This document shows, piece after piece, positions 1 through 9,887 of a DNA stretch of 64,000 nucleotides. Position 1 is the first letter of the stretch. The number at the start of each line of letters is the position of its first letter. The DNA lies in NCBI GenBank assembly GCA_963932145.1, contig OZ010572.1, forward strand, positions 77,742,049 to 77,806,048, given 5' to 3'. Origin of the DNA: Acanthosepion lycidas. Taxonomy: Eukaryota; Mollusca; Cephalopoda; Sepiida; Sepiidae. The notes beneath the pieces were generated by a model. The model was not told the origin of the DNA. It worked only from the letters and a program-made list of their open reading frames with translations, and did not search any database. A program made the translations under genes and the position numbers.

Positions 1-50
1 ATCGTCTTACCCAGGACGCGGATGTAGTTTATCGTCTTACCCTGGACCGG
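1..50 (+). repeat. Composite minisatellite, 30-bp units (partial)
   Basis: Just under two copies of a ~30-bp unit built on ATCGTC.TACCCAGGACGCG and GGATGTAGTTT. The same unit occurs at 6935-6990 (reverse orientation), 23580-23700 and 40385-40420 (reverse), so this is the edge of a dispersed minisatellite-bearing element cut by the window start. Confidence 0.7.
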
Positions 51-960
51 AGAGTTTAGATATTTCTGAACAAGTTGGGCGCAACGCATGACATCCATAT
101 GAAAGTGTCGATCAAACATGTCTAGTTAAAAAGATGAATCGAAATTTTAGATTAATGATTTGGTTTTATAGCATCAAGAGGTTTTGTATATAATTAGCCC
201 TAACACAGTTTATTTTATGTTCATTATCTCTTGTACTAAATATGTTATGACTGATCTATATATTTAAGATGTTTAGTGCATATTAATCCCAAGAAATGTT
301 TGAAAATTAAACACCAATCAGCCAAATAGGATGATGTACTTAATGAATCACTAAGACAAACAGCCAAACTTTTAAATTCTTTACGACTCAAAGCCGATCT
401 AAGAGATGGTCACACTATGTGAGCCAACACCGGTCGGCCGGTGTTGAGTAAACGGTGATAAAATGTCCATTCCCGAAAGATTTCGACGGAAACATTTTAT
501 ATAATTTGGCTTTCCAGTAACTACAAGGCAATAAAAAAATGTTTGAAAAATCGTGTATTTCCAGAGATTCTTTTCCTTCTTAGGAATTGAAAGTTCTACA
601 CAGTAAGGAGTGGTTCATTAGAGCATAGTATCGATGCACTGTGACCATCCAGCCTTGGGCGAACGATAGAACCATACCGTCCAAAGTTATTAATTAGTCT
701 AATTGGCAGGCATTTACTCGGATCAAAGTAGCCAAAAATCCAAGAAGGAGTGGCAGTCAACTGTGATTCTTATATTAAAAAAAGGACAAATTATCGAAAA
801 AAGAAATTTCCCTGCTCTTGCTAAAAACGTTTTAAGGTAATGCCAAAATTATCCGTTTCTTTACAAGGAAATATTCTACATTCATTTGACGGAGCAGCAA
901 GTGATACTGTTGGTTGAAATTTATAAAATCTTTCTATTAAAACTGTTTTCAGGAAAATAG
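51..960. repeat. Old dispersed repeat, family also at 4.1-4.7 kb and 46.6-47.0 kb
   Basis: Parts of this stretch match two later regions. The block around 60-170 (GACATCCATATGAAAGT, GATGAATCGAA) resembles 4590-4660. The block around 860-960 (AAAATCTTTCTATTAAAAC, GGAAAATAGTTTTCTCA) resembles 4185-4225 and 46570-46600. The family looks like the tail of an old retroelement: the reverse strand of the 4.4 kb copy encodes a charged segment followed by FFEARGLTLQNHKELWEITE, which I recall from non-LTR element C termini. The middle (about 170-840) shows nothing else I recognise. Confidence 0.4.
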
Positions 961-984
961 TTTTCTCATATCCACTAGCTGTAT

Positions 985-1534
985 ATATTTGTTATTATTA
1001 TTATTGTTGTTGTTGTTATTGCTGTTGTTGTTGTTGTGGTGGTGGCGGTGGTGGTGTGTTTTTTTTCTTTTGGTTTCTTGTGTGTACTCATTTCTTTCCG
1101 GGTCCCGACCAGAGACCTAAGGTCAGAAATGTCATCATGACATTTTCCAATGAGGGGTTTTGAAAAAAGTAAAAGCACATATTTTATATAGATAAAAACC
1201 CTTCGTAATAATATCGTGTGTACTTGTGAGTACATTTGTTTTTGTATTTCTTTAAGACATTGGCTATGAGTGATTCCTTCAATGAGTCTGTTGGACTCTT
1301 TTCCAATCAATCCGAGGGCTCCAACTACAACTGGAATTTTTAATGTCCTCATGCGCCTCATTTTTGAGATTTCGATTTCAAGGTCCTTGTATTTTTTGTT
1401 TTTAAAGATTTTCAAAGATAGATTGAAGTCTGCGGGGACTGCAAGGACTGCCATGTCATTGAGAAGGTACATTTTGCCTTTGCGGTCTCTAATCACGATG
1501 TCTGGGCGATTAGCTTTGATTGTTCTGTTTGTGT

Positions 1535-1540
<6 letters not shown>
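985..1540 (-). mobile_element. Dong/R4-like LINE, 3' fragment (copy A)
   Basis: Minus-strand 3' end of the LINE that is nearly complete at 9757-13564. The translation carries the C-terminal signature of that family: DMAV..PADFNLSLKIFK, KYKDLEIEISKMRRM, IPVVVGALGLIGKESNRLIEG. The 3' UTR contains the family motif for GACCAGAGACCTAAGGTC (on +) and ends in an imperfect (AAT)n tail read on the minus strand (990-1045). The 5' truncation point (about 1536) abuts another trinucleotide tract, 1536-1573, which on this copy is in inverted orientation to the tail. Confidence 0.85.

Positions 1541-1573
<33 letters not shown>
1536..1573. repeat. (TAA)n microsatellite
   Basis: About twelve TAA units immediately 5' (minus-strand sense) of LINE copy A. 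It is opposite in phase strand to the LINE's own tail, so it could be the original target or a twin-primed end. Confidence 0.95.
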
Positions 1574-1574
<1 letters not shown>

Positions 1575-1940
1575 CACATTATTTGATACATTATTTTCTG
1601 TTGCATCTGAGGTCTTTGAAAGCGTTATACTCATGACATATGATATACGATACACGTATATTTGAATTGGAATTTCACCCTCTGCCAAAACGCCTGAAAA
1701 TAGCCTGAAAATTCTTGTCCATTGTACTGACCACATTCAGTTCTTGATAATGACTGTGACTGCCAAAGGTATTCGGAAAAAAAAACCAAAACAGAAGAAA
1801 ATCATGAACTTTGATTTTTGACTTGAATGTACAGATTATTGGAAAAGTGGAAAATACAATAAAAATTAAGACATATTTTCGTTTGAATTAAAAAACACTT
1901 TTGTAAACTAATCATTATTGCTTAAAAATAATTCATATAT

Positions 1941-1946
1941 TATTAC

Positions 1947-1992
<46 letters not shown>

Positions 1993-2395
1993 TTCTTTGA
2001 TTTCTGTAGTATATACATTTCAAAACAGATCAAACACATTTTACATAGATAAAGCTCTTTGTAATTTGTTTGTATTTCTTTAAGGTATGGGCTTCCAGGA
2101 ATCCTTTCAATGAGTCAATCGGAACTTTTTCAATCAACCGGAGGGTTCCAACTACAAATGGAAATATTAATGTCTTCATGTGCCATATTTTTGAGATTCC
2201 CACTTCAAGATACTTGTATTTTGAAAGTTTTTTAAAAGCTCCTCAAAGATACATTACAATCTTCAGGAACTGCCATGTCAATAAGGAAGCACATTCTGTT
2301 CGTGTGGTCATTGATCACAGTTTCTGAGCGAATAGCTTTGATTGTTCTATCTGTGTGTATTGCGAAGCCCCATAAAACTGGTACAGGTCCTATTA
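1941..2395 (-). mobile_element. Dong/R4-like LINE, 3' fragment (copy B)
   Basis: Second 5'-truncated minus-strand copy. A clean (TTA)n tract at 1941-1992 (the tail) is followed by the 3' UTR start TTTCTTTGATTTCTG and by degenerate coding sequence matching the C-terminal region of the full copy (on + GGTTCCAACTACAA, CAAAGATACATT). The sequence stops matching near 2390 at the site corresponding to about 10265 of the full copy. It is more diverged than copies C and E. Confidence 0.8.
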
Positions 2396-2639
2396 TTAAT
2401 TTTATATTTTAATTAATAACACTCAATATTTATCGAAGGCCAATTCAGTGTTTTGTAATTTTTCAATCCATCATCGGGACTGTCGACAAAAACAATTATA
2501 TTAGTTAATCTATTTAATAAACAGATATTTTACACGCTAAACTCGTGAGTCCTCCACAATACATGAAAAGCTAAATAATAATGTGTTTGTAACTTTAAAT
2601 GTAAAATTACAGTTACAATCTGGCGAAAAGAAGACACAC

Positions 2640-2702
2640 ACACACACACATACACACACACATATATATATATATAAAGAGAATGAGAGAGAGAGAGAGA
2701 AA
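2640..2702. repeat. Compound microsatellite (AC)n(TA)n(GA)n
   Basis: Runs of ACAC, TATA and GAGA directly upstream of the SINE copy at 2700-3075. Open frames through it are simple-sequence artefacts. Confidence 0.9.
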
Positions 2703-3072
2703 GAGAGACAAAGAGCCGAGTTTGAACTCCAGTCAAATCCATTAGATTCACTTACGTGCTAATACCCTTGGGAAAGGTATTAATCATCTTCTCCCTCCAC
2801 TTATGGGTAAATAGCAGGACATGGTTCTATAGCCTCGGATGGCAACTAGTCTAGGAAAAGGACAACCCTGAATTCAAAACTTGCGGGTAGTCGTTTGGGG
2901 ACTTTGTGGCACGCAAACAACAGGTCATTGTATTCGGTCCTTCAAAAAGTGTGCTTTGTTCTGCAAAAAGCGTTCACCACTTTAATCAAATCATATGTGC
3001 TGGTGTCTGGCTGTCGGTCCCAAGGAACTGAGCTGCTTGACCCTCATACGTCAAATACGACGGGAGAGTCCA

Positions 3073-3075
<3 letters not shown>
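2700..3075 (+). mobile_element. tRNA-derived SINE, family 1
   Basis: A B-box-like GAGTTTGAACTCCAG at about 2719-2733 is followed by a body shared with three other places: CTTACGTGCTAATACCCTTG, GGGTAAATAGCAG, GGATGGCAACTAGTCTAGG, TTGACCCTCATACGTC and GGGAGAGTC. The body ends directly at a long (TA)n tract. Related copies lie at 48180-48310 (minus), 56930-57233 (plus) and 59440-59590 (minus; this one keeps an A-box-like GGTGGTGTAATTAATAGG). A tRNA-derived head plus repeated body and simple 3' tail is the standard SINE layout. Confidence 0.65.

Positions 3076-3146
<71 letters not shown>
3075..3146. repeat. (TA)n microsatellite
   Basis: About 36 TA units at the 3' end of SINE family 1. A diverged partial SINE end (3150-3221) and a second short (TA)n (3222-3241) follow, so the SINE tail looks duplicated. 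Confidence 0.97.
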
Positions 3147-3149
<3 letters not shown>

Positions 3150-3599
3150 AGTAGTCTGGCACCCCAGTTCTAAAATGGAACTGTTCAAACACATACGTCG
3201 AAATTGACAGAAGAGTTCACCATATATATATATATATATATATTGTCCAACGCACTTGACTTATCGTTTGGCCGTTAGAAATAGATGAAAAATATACGGA
3301 TGTTCACTGGGCCAAGTCAAGCCGCGGCTTTGCTTTTAAAATAACTTGACGAAAGTAGGCGACTGGATCGAACCACAGAAATACATGAAGAATGGATTTA
3401 AAAATAGACGCATTTGTGACAGTACGGTTAGTAATAATCAAAATACTTGCCAAACAAACACGATTTCAATACATTTTTGGCTTCTGACAGTGGCGCATCT
3501 ATGCTTTATTCTGGCATTTTTGACATGAGAAAGTGAAGTGGGATGAAAGGTCTTGACTAAATAAATAAAGAAAAACTCCAGGTTTCTAAAATCTGAGTT

Positions 3600-3925
3600 A
3601 ATAAGAACTATTCTTTTTACATCATTTACATCTTTATTTACATCATCATTATTGTCATATTCACGACGTTTCGGCTGTTGTACGGTCCGTTCTTCTTCAG
3701 GGGGATATAAATTGGAGTTTTGAACCGAACCCTTTATGTAATCCACGGGGGGGTACTCTAGTTCCACGTGCCATGTCTCTTCTGGATATTTTAGTTTCAG
3801 TTAATTCCCTTTAGCAACTAAACTCTCTAAGTTCTACTTTGGCCAGATATTGAACTCACAACATTTTGTGTCAAGTCACTTTTGGATTACTTCAACCAAC
3901 GCTTTTATCCCCTCAGCCTAAATAA
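3600..3925 (-). mobile_element. tRNA-derived SINE, family 2 (probable)
   Basis: On the minus strand the unit starts with a tRNA-like head: A-box-like GGCTGAGGGGATAAAAGC, then B-box-like TTGTGAGTTCAATATCTG. The body runs to a 3' part with CCTGAAGAAGAACGG and GCCGAAACGTCGTGAATA, followed by an AT-rich tail with TGATGTAAA repeats. A related 3' part is at 52780-52930. The CTGAAGA...GAAACGTC pair resembles a degraded hammerhead core (see findings). Confidence 0.5.
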
Positions 3926-4109
3926 AGGTTTCGGTTCTAAATTTAAGCGTATATCACCTGAAGAAGGCTGAGGAGTACAACTGCCTAAATGTCATGAATA
4001 TGAGTATGAGGACAACAGTGTGAACAAAGCAAATAATATAAATTGTTACAATACCTCATCTCAGAAATATAGACAGACGAATCTTTTATCCGACATATTA
4101 CGATATGCT

Positions 4110-4690
4110 AATAGTAATATTGTTTTCTTATAAGGAAACATTGGGCATGCCTTGACCAAGCAAACAGTGTCCTTGCCCGTTGAAAGTTATAAAATCTTTC
4201 TATTAAAACATTTTTTATGGGAAATAGTTTTCTCAAGTTCATTCAATGCTATTGCTTTTTCAACTATAGGTGGTGATGGGTCCCTTTCTAACCTTTTGTT
4301 TGAAGTCGCGTGGAATGCCACCATCTTGATTATGTCATTATTTTCTATTCGATTTACATATGCTATCCATTTAAGTTGTTGTTTTTTTGGAAGACCTCAA
4401 GTGATGGGGTTTCTGTGATTTCCCACAGTTCTTTGTGATTCTGTAGCGTCAGTCCACGAGCTTCAAAGAAACATCGTCCTCTCCTAAGACCTATAGGATC
4501 CTTTCGCTCGAAGTCACCTTTAACTATCGATCCGAGTAAGCGCAAATATACATCTGATAACTTAGTTGTTTTGGGGACGAGTTTAGCGCCATTTATGACA
4601 TCTACATGAAAGTCTAGATTCCGAGGATGATTAAGAACATGAATCGAATTCTTAGGTTAATGTTTTTATACTTCTTGATGTAGTAAGAAA
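4110..4690 (-). repeat. Dispersed retroelement-like repeat, best copy of the family
   Basis: Shares blocks with 60-170, 860-960 and 46560-46990. The minus strand from about 4545 reads RLLGSIVKGDFERKDPIG, RRGRCFFEARGLTLQNHKE and LWEITETPSLEVFQKNN, which resembles the end of a non-LTR retrotransposon protein. No full domain is visible and the frame is interrupted beyond 4363. Confidence 0.4.
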
Positions 4691-4954
4691 CGAATAAACT
4701 CGTCGGCTGAGCTTGCTAAAATCTACAGTAAGAAAGATTCTACTAAGTGACACATTACGATCTATATAGTGTTAGAATTGTTCTAGTTTATCGTTAATGC
4801 TAATCTTTTCTGTGTAATTTACAATTTAAAACCTATCATCGCTAGAAATATATTGGAAAAAGAATGTGATATACAGGTTATCAGAGGTTTCAGGTATTCA
4901 GTGGGTTTCTTAGATTTGTATTCCTCTGTGGATAAGCAATTTATACGACGGTAT

Positions 4955-5165
4955 TTAGTCACCCCCCCCCCACGAGGGCAGCATGTGGCACAAGGCCGGT
5001 TTAACGTGGGATTTCGGATACCGTGGGCTCGGCCAAAAATATGCCCATTGAACCCGTATAAACTGGTTCAGGGTAGGTTTACCTCCCCGAAAGAGAATCC
5101 GCCCTTCGGCGTAGCCTTGTTCTGGTTCCTCCCCGCTCGAAAGCGGAGAGTTCAACCGATAAAAA
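4955..5165. other. GC-rich island of unknown origin
   Basis: About 210 bp clearly richer in G+C than the flanks, starting at a C9 run. It has short inverted repeats such as CCCCGCTCGAAAGCGGAG near 5132 and the block CGCCCTTCGGCGTAGCC. Both strands are open over most of it, which is expected from base composition alone. I recognise no tRNA, rRNA or element family in it. Confidence 0.5.
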
Positions 5166-5177
5166 GTGAGATCAGGT

Positions 5178-6270
5178 AATATACGTACTTATATTTAACG
5201 TGAAAAATAATTTTATATACTGTAAGTAAATCTATTACATTTACAAAAAAAAGTCTATTAAAATAACAGTGAAAATACTTTAAACTTGTATTTAAAATTG
5301 TAGTTAAAACGAATTCTAACCTAAACATCTTTTAAAATTGTAGTTAAATAAAACGTATTCTAACCTAAACACCTCTCTCAAAGTACTACCGGCACTTAAA
5401 TGAATCCAATAAAACACCAACAGAAAAATGAAATTATGATGCAAAGCTATAAGATGTAGGCCATTGAATGACTCATGTCCTTTGTACATACATGTGAAAC
5501 TATATATTACTAAGTTTAAAAAATAAATAAATGAATAAATAAATAAAGTACAATTTAGTAAATCAGAGAAATGAATTAGCTATTTTTGCCGTAATTGTCA
5601 TACATTTTACTTAAATAATATTTAAATATAAAAATTTAAAAATTCGTAATATACATACTTATACTTGATGTAGAAAAATAAATTTCCTCACTGTAAGTAA
5701 TTCTAATACATTTACTTCTTTTAAAAATAAATATAGTCTTTAAAAACTAACAGTGAAAATATTTTAAAGTTGTATTTAAAATTGTAGTTAAATAAAACGA
5801 ATTCTTATCTAAACATCTTTTAAAATTGTAATTAAATAAAACGTATTCTAACCTATAGATCTCCCTCCAAGTACTAAAAGCACTTAAAGGAATCCAATAA
5901 AACACCTACAGTAAAATTAAATTAATATGAAAAGCTACAAGATGTAAGCCATTGAATGATCCATATCCTTTGTACTTAGATGAGAAACAATATATTACTA
6001 GGTTTATATAAAAAATAAAAGTTTACTAAATCAGTGAAATTAATTAGCTATTTTGCTGTCATTGTCATAAATTTCACTTAATATTTAAATATAATTAAAA
6101 GAAAAAAAATTGTTACCAAATAATATACATACTTATACTTGATGTGAAAATAATTCTACATACTGTAAGGGATTCTAATACATTTACTTGTTCTTAAAAG
6201 AAATATAGTATATTAAAAATTAATAGTGAAAATATTTTTCAAATTTTAGTTAAATAAAACGTATTCTAAC
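5178..6270 (+). repeat. Tandem repeat, ~470-bp unit, about 2.3 copies
   Basis: The landmark ATATACATACTTATACTTGA recurs at about 5178 (diverged), 5648 and 6123, giving a period near 470 bp. Other landmarks keep the same spacing: TGTAAGTAATTCTAATACAT, CAATAAAACACC and ATGTAAGCCATTGAATGA. Each unit also holds a ~45-bp internal duplication ending TAAAACGTATTCTAACC. The third copy breaks at a C9 run near 6271. AT-rich, no coding signal. Confidence 0.85.
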
Positions 6271-6279
6271 CCCCCCCCC

Positions 6280-6800
6280 ACCCAAAAAAAATCTTTAAAT
6301 ATACAAATAGAAAAAAATGCCGTAAGAATTTTTGCCGTTAACAATAACATTTTTAAAAAATCCAGACGACATGCATTTAACGGAGGTCATTGAAAAATAC
6401 ATCCCTACCCCTACCAAAACGTAACTAATAACTGATACATCAAAATACAGACATAATGAACACGCAAACACCCCTTGTCTGGTTGAATTGGATTTCTCTA
6501 TATCCTTGGAAACGTGAATTATGATTTTTGCTGTGTCTCTAAACCCCAGTAATTTTAAAAGTTACTCCAAAATTCGCTTCAGGTTGAAATGGAACTAATG
6601 TCTTTAATTTAATTACAAAATTAAATTCGGAGCTTTCGGCTTCCATTTTTGAAACATGGTTAGAACTGGGTAGCGAAAAAAACATATTTTAAATCAATTA
6701 ATTTATAATATTAATGCTCTGTAAATTTACATTGAGCATTATTTTGTAAAAATATAAATATCTATAAGAACACCGGATTATATATCTTACTGTTCTTTCT
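6280..6800. other. Unassigned AT-rich stretch
   Basis: I see no gene, terminal repeat or known element here. Confidence 0.4.
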
Positions 6801-6804
6801 TTTT

Positions 6805-6806
<2 letters not shown>

Positions 6807-6885
<79 letters not shown>

Positions 6886-6894
6886 TGTGTGCAT
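6807..6894. repeat. (AC)n microsatellite
   Basis: About 37 AC units, then GTGTGTGT. It adjoins the composite minisatellite element at 6920-7350. Confidence 0.97.
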
Positions 6895-6919
6895 ATTGTC
6901 TGTGTGTATCTTTCCCATT

Positions 6920-7350
6920 TATTTTTTGCGTCCTGGGTATGACGATAAATTACATCCGCGTCCTGGGTATGACGATAAACTACGTCCAACAACAAGGCTT
7001 CAGATAATGTTTTCGGAAAAATAATGTTGCCAGCTATACGTTTTTGAAACAATAATGTTGCCAGCTATACGTTTTTGAAACAATACTGTTGCCACGTATG
7101 CGTTTTTTGGAAAAAATGATGTTGCCAGCTATGTGTTTTTGAAACAATAATATTGCCAGCTATGCGCCATTGAAAAAATAATTTTGCCAGCTATATGTTT
7201 GATAGTACTGTATATTTAATATATGTATAGGTATATGTGTATGTATGTATGTATATATGTGTGTGTATGTATATATATGTATACCTTAATTTGGCATTAA
7301 ATGACCCACAGTGGTTGATATGCCATAAAACCCAACCAACCAACCATTTA
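6920..7350 (-). repeat. Composite minisatellite element (complete, reverse orientation)
   Basis: Three modules in order on +: two ~30-bp units (GCGTCCTGGGTATGACGATA...), a linker ACAACAAGGCTTCAGATAAT, then about six ~31-bp units with core GTTGCCAGCTATACG and TTTTTGAAACAATAAT. A (GTAT)-rich spacer and TGGCATTAAATGACCCACAG / TGGTTGATATGCC...AAAACC close it. The same modules in the same relative order, reverse-complemented, occur at 23345-23710. Partial copies are at 1-50 and 40383-40430 with 40810-40855. This is a mobile or amplified unit rather than a local array. Confidence 0.75.
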
Positions 7351-7379
7351 TTTTTTCCGACTGTTTACTCGAATCGCTC

Positions 7380-8000
7380 ACCTCCTGCAGTTGAAGCTTC
7401 CTTCTGTTTAATTCTCATTATATCTCTTCCATTATTTTTTCAAAATTATTGTTGACCATTCATGTATATATTTTTATTCTTACCCTTTATATATTTTTCC
7501 TTCTTTTCTCATTATTGATTGTACCGTTTCTTTTATTTCTTTCGTTTTCTTTCGTCTTCTTTTTTATTTTCCTTTTTTTTCCGTTGTAGTCATTTTTCCG
7601 CTTGTTTACTTATCTGGCTGATTCCCCTATTCAAAATTACTTTCCCCTTATTTGCTTATCGACTTTCTCCCGCCGTCTGTTGTTTTCTAGAATTCGATTT
7701 TTACCTCATTCTATATATTCATCTACTTTGCCACTCGAATGTCTTAATGTCAGCGCCCTTATCTTTTAAACAAGAGCAGGGGTTTGTGAATTTCTTCAGT
7801 TTTAATCCTATTTAGCTGCTGAAGCACATCGATACAGACCTACCAAAGGAAACAGTAGGCCCGCATGATAACACGTTTTTAAAGCTTGTTACTTTACTGC
7901 TGTTTGATAGACTTTACCCAACAAACGGCAAACTTCCTTGTAATTATAAAAAAATAAAAATACGCATTGGAAGGAAACAAAAAGGAAACGTTTACTTAAC
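7380..8000. other. Unassigned stretch, pyrimidine-rich
   Basis: Long T/C-rich runs keep frames open on the plus strand (7519-7815) but the composition explains them. No element recognised. Confidence 0.4.
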
Positions 8001-8235
8001 ATCAGGTATCGAAACTTGAAGTTTCTAGGGAACATAATGACGGAATACGGATTGGAAAATCTTATACTCACAGTACAGATTGAAGGAAAGAGGAATATAG
8101 GAAAACAACGCACAACATACTCAATGATCTTGAATAAATGAAGAGCATAATAAGGTTTAGGAAAATAGCAGAAAGCACTACAACAGGACATTTTGGAGAG
8201 TCATGATCGCCTACCCCCTGAAGGGACATGGCATA
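8000..8235 (+). pseudogene. RTE-like LINE, C-terminal relic
   Basis: Plus-strand translation reads LKFLGNIMTEYGLENLIL, TVQIEGKRNIGKQRTTY, then a broken stretch ending ILESHDRLPPEGTW. This matches the conserved tail seen in several other LINE relics of the window (LGHxMRKEGLENLxLTGxIEGKRxRGxQRxTY). Stops interrupt it. No 3' tail is identified. Confidence 0.75.
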
Positions 8236-8269
8236 TAGTGTAAGTGCTTTACTCAGATAAGATTAGCTT

Positions 8270-8560
8270 TTGTTTTTTGTTTAATGCCATGCCATTATCC
8301 TCGCTGAAAGAGAATTCAGCATGCCTAGTTCAATCCCCGCTCGATTCAGTTTTGTTAATTTTGCGCTAATGCTCGCGGAAATAGTCTGAACCACTCTTCC
8401 TGCATCTATGAATTAAATAGGTATGACTAGATTCGTGATGGAAACCAGTCTGGAGGAAGGAAAACCAATGAAAAGGGAAATGTGCTCCATCAGACTATAT
8501 TGACCTAGACACACCCACCGCTGCTGCCCTTATGAATCTAATAAGTCACAGGCTCCGTGA
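8270..8560. repeat. Possible SINE-like fragment
   Basis: CCTAGTTCAATCCCCGCTCGA at 8319-8339 looks like a tRNA B box, and GGAAACCAGTCTGGAGGAAGG resembles the SINE family 1 body. No A box was found. Confidence 0.3.
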
Positions 8561-8659
8561 CGTGGCGATATTTCATTATGTGATTTGACATGACTTTGGA
8601 AAGAGTGAAGATTCCTGTTTCTTTCTACACGGTTTGGAAATGAGTTTTCCTTCCGTTAA

Positions 8660-8930
8660 ACTGATCGATTTTTTCGGTTTTGTTAGGTCGGACATTCACG
8701 AGTCTTTCACGCCAAACATCACGGTACTGCATCAAGGTCGAAAGCTAATTAGGGAGGCATTCTGTCTCATAACATAGCTGGTCAAAGTAGGTGATTGTTG
8801 AACGATTAACTCATCTTGCTCCATGGCTAGCTGTCCAGAATAGTAGATCATTCAGGAGTTGAGTTCTTGTTTTGCTCGACAGCAATTCCCTGCAAAGTGA
8901 ACAGAGCTGTGGTTTAGTTAGTTGTTTCCA
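8660..8930 (-). pseudogene. LINE C-terminal part (3' half of a twin-primed copy)
   Basis: Minus-strand translation contains LLSSKTRTQLLNDLLFWTAS then HGAR, further on ITYFDQLCYETECLP and YRDVWRERLVNVRPNKT. This corresponds to the end of a common animal LINE protein (consensus type RSKDELISDVLLWTPSHGR...TYIQQLCEDTGC...DREKWRERV). Stops and a frame change are present. The 5' part of the same element lies next to it on the opposite strand. Confidence 0.7.
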
Positions 8931-8934
8931 GAAG

Positions 8935-9240
8935 ATATAGCTCTCAGCATCGGAGTGTAGTTTTTTTATAGATTTCTCTAAAGCCATCGGATCTGTATAT
9001 AAGGGAAAAATGGAGGAGATCCTTTGGTATATAGCACCAAACACTGAGACAGTGATTGTCATAATGATGCTATACAAAAATACCACATCTTTGGTTAGGT
9101 CCCCAAACGATATGAGTGGAAAAGATACTACACTCTGATCGCAGCCAGATGGGCAGGGAGGGAAGAAAAACATAGCCAAAGTAGCATCAGGCGCTCTATT
9201 ACCGAATGTCGAATTTTCCCTCAAAAGGAAATGGCTAATA
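8935..9240 (+). pseudogene. LINE reverse transcriptase part (inverted 5' half)
   Basis: Plus-strand reading: FFIDFSKAIGSVYKGKMEEI (RT motif A region, catalytic Asp in FIDFSKA), then ETVIVIMMLYKNTTSLVRSP. In the intact family this lies several hundred residues upstream of the tail at 8660-8930. Here it is head to head with it, the arrangement left by twin priming. One in-frame stop follows GKDTTL. The long minus-strand frame across this interval is the antisense of RT plus the genuine tail. Confidence 0.7.
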
Positions 9241-9887
9241 TTACTTTTATCTTTACCTATTGATGTTTAAATATACGAAGATACTGAATTATTCTCGACT
9301 TGTCCCACTTCCCCAAAAAACTGAACAAATGACCAAACATCAGTATTTTAAACAATCTCTTCTAGGTAGCGCCATGAAACTTGCCAGCCAACGTACAAGG
9401 TTCCAATTATCATCTCTCAGTTGCGTTTCTGTCTTTGAGTAAAGCGCATCTGAAAAAAAAAAAACGAGAGACGGGGAACAGTTTCCCTCAGCAGCACCTC
9501 CCTCATTGCACTAAAGATGTAGGTGCAGTAGTAATACCGTTGCCAGAACGATCAACGATTGCCGGGATTTTGGCAGTTTTTGGTCCCTGGTGCTCGGACC
9601 AGTACGTGCTTGGGACAGTACGCACGTGGGCCACTACGCGCCCGGTCATCCAAAATTAAACTAACCTTGTGTCACACCCTATCACCGTGGAGACGGGTTA
9701 ATACCGAAACTTTAAACACATTCACAAAGAAAGTTTTACTTTTCATATCTATGGTTTATTATTATTATTATTTTTTATTTTCTTTGATTTCTGGCGTTTA
9801 CACATTTCTTTCCGGGTCCCGCCCAGGGACCTAAGGTTAGAAATGGAATCATGACACTTTCCACTGACAAAAAAAAAAAAAAAGAAA

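Noticed and set aside
3061-3207. Open frames of alternating YI residues over (TA)n (also at 24361-24635, 26717-26923, 32319-32885, 33455-33754, 43291-44214, 53711-54743, 56792-57154)
   Set aside because: They are translations of TA, CT or AC repeats; period-2 repeats are open in several frames without coding meaning.
4853-5179. 108-codon plus-strand gene in the GC-rich island
   Set aside because: Both strands are open there because of composition; no domain and no codon pattern.
7519-7815. 98-codon membrane-like protein
   Set aside because: The F/L/S-rich translation comes from a T/C-rich stretch; the reverse strand and neighbouring stretches behave likewise.
8811-9224. 137-codon minus-strand gene
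   Set aside because: Only its C-terminal ~35 codons are genuine LINE coding; the rest is antisense of an inverted RT segment.
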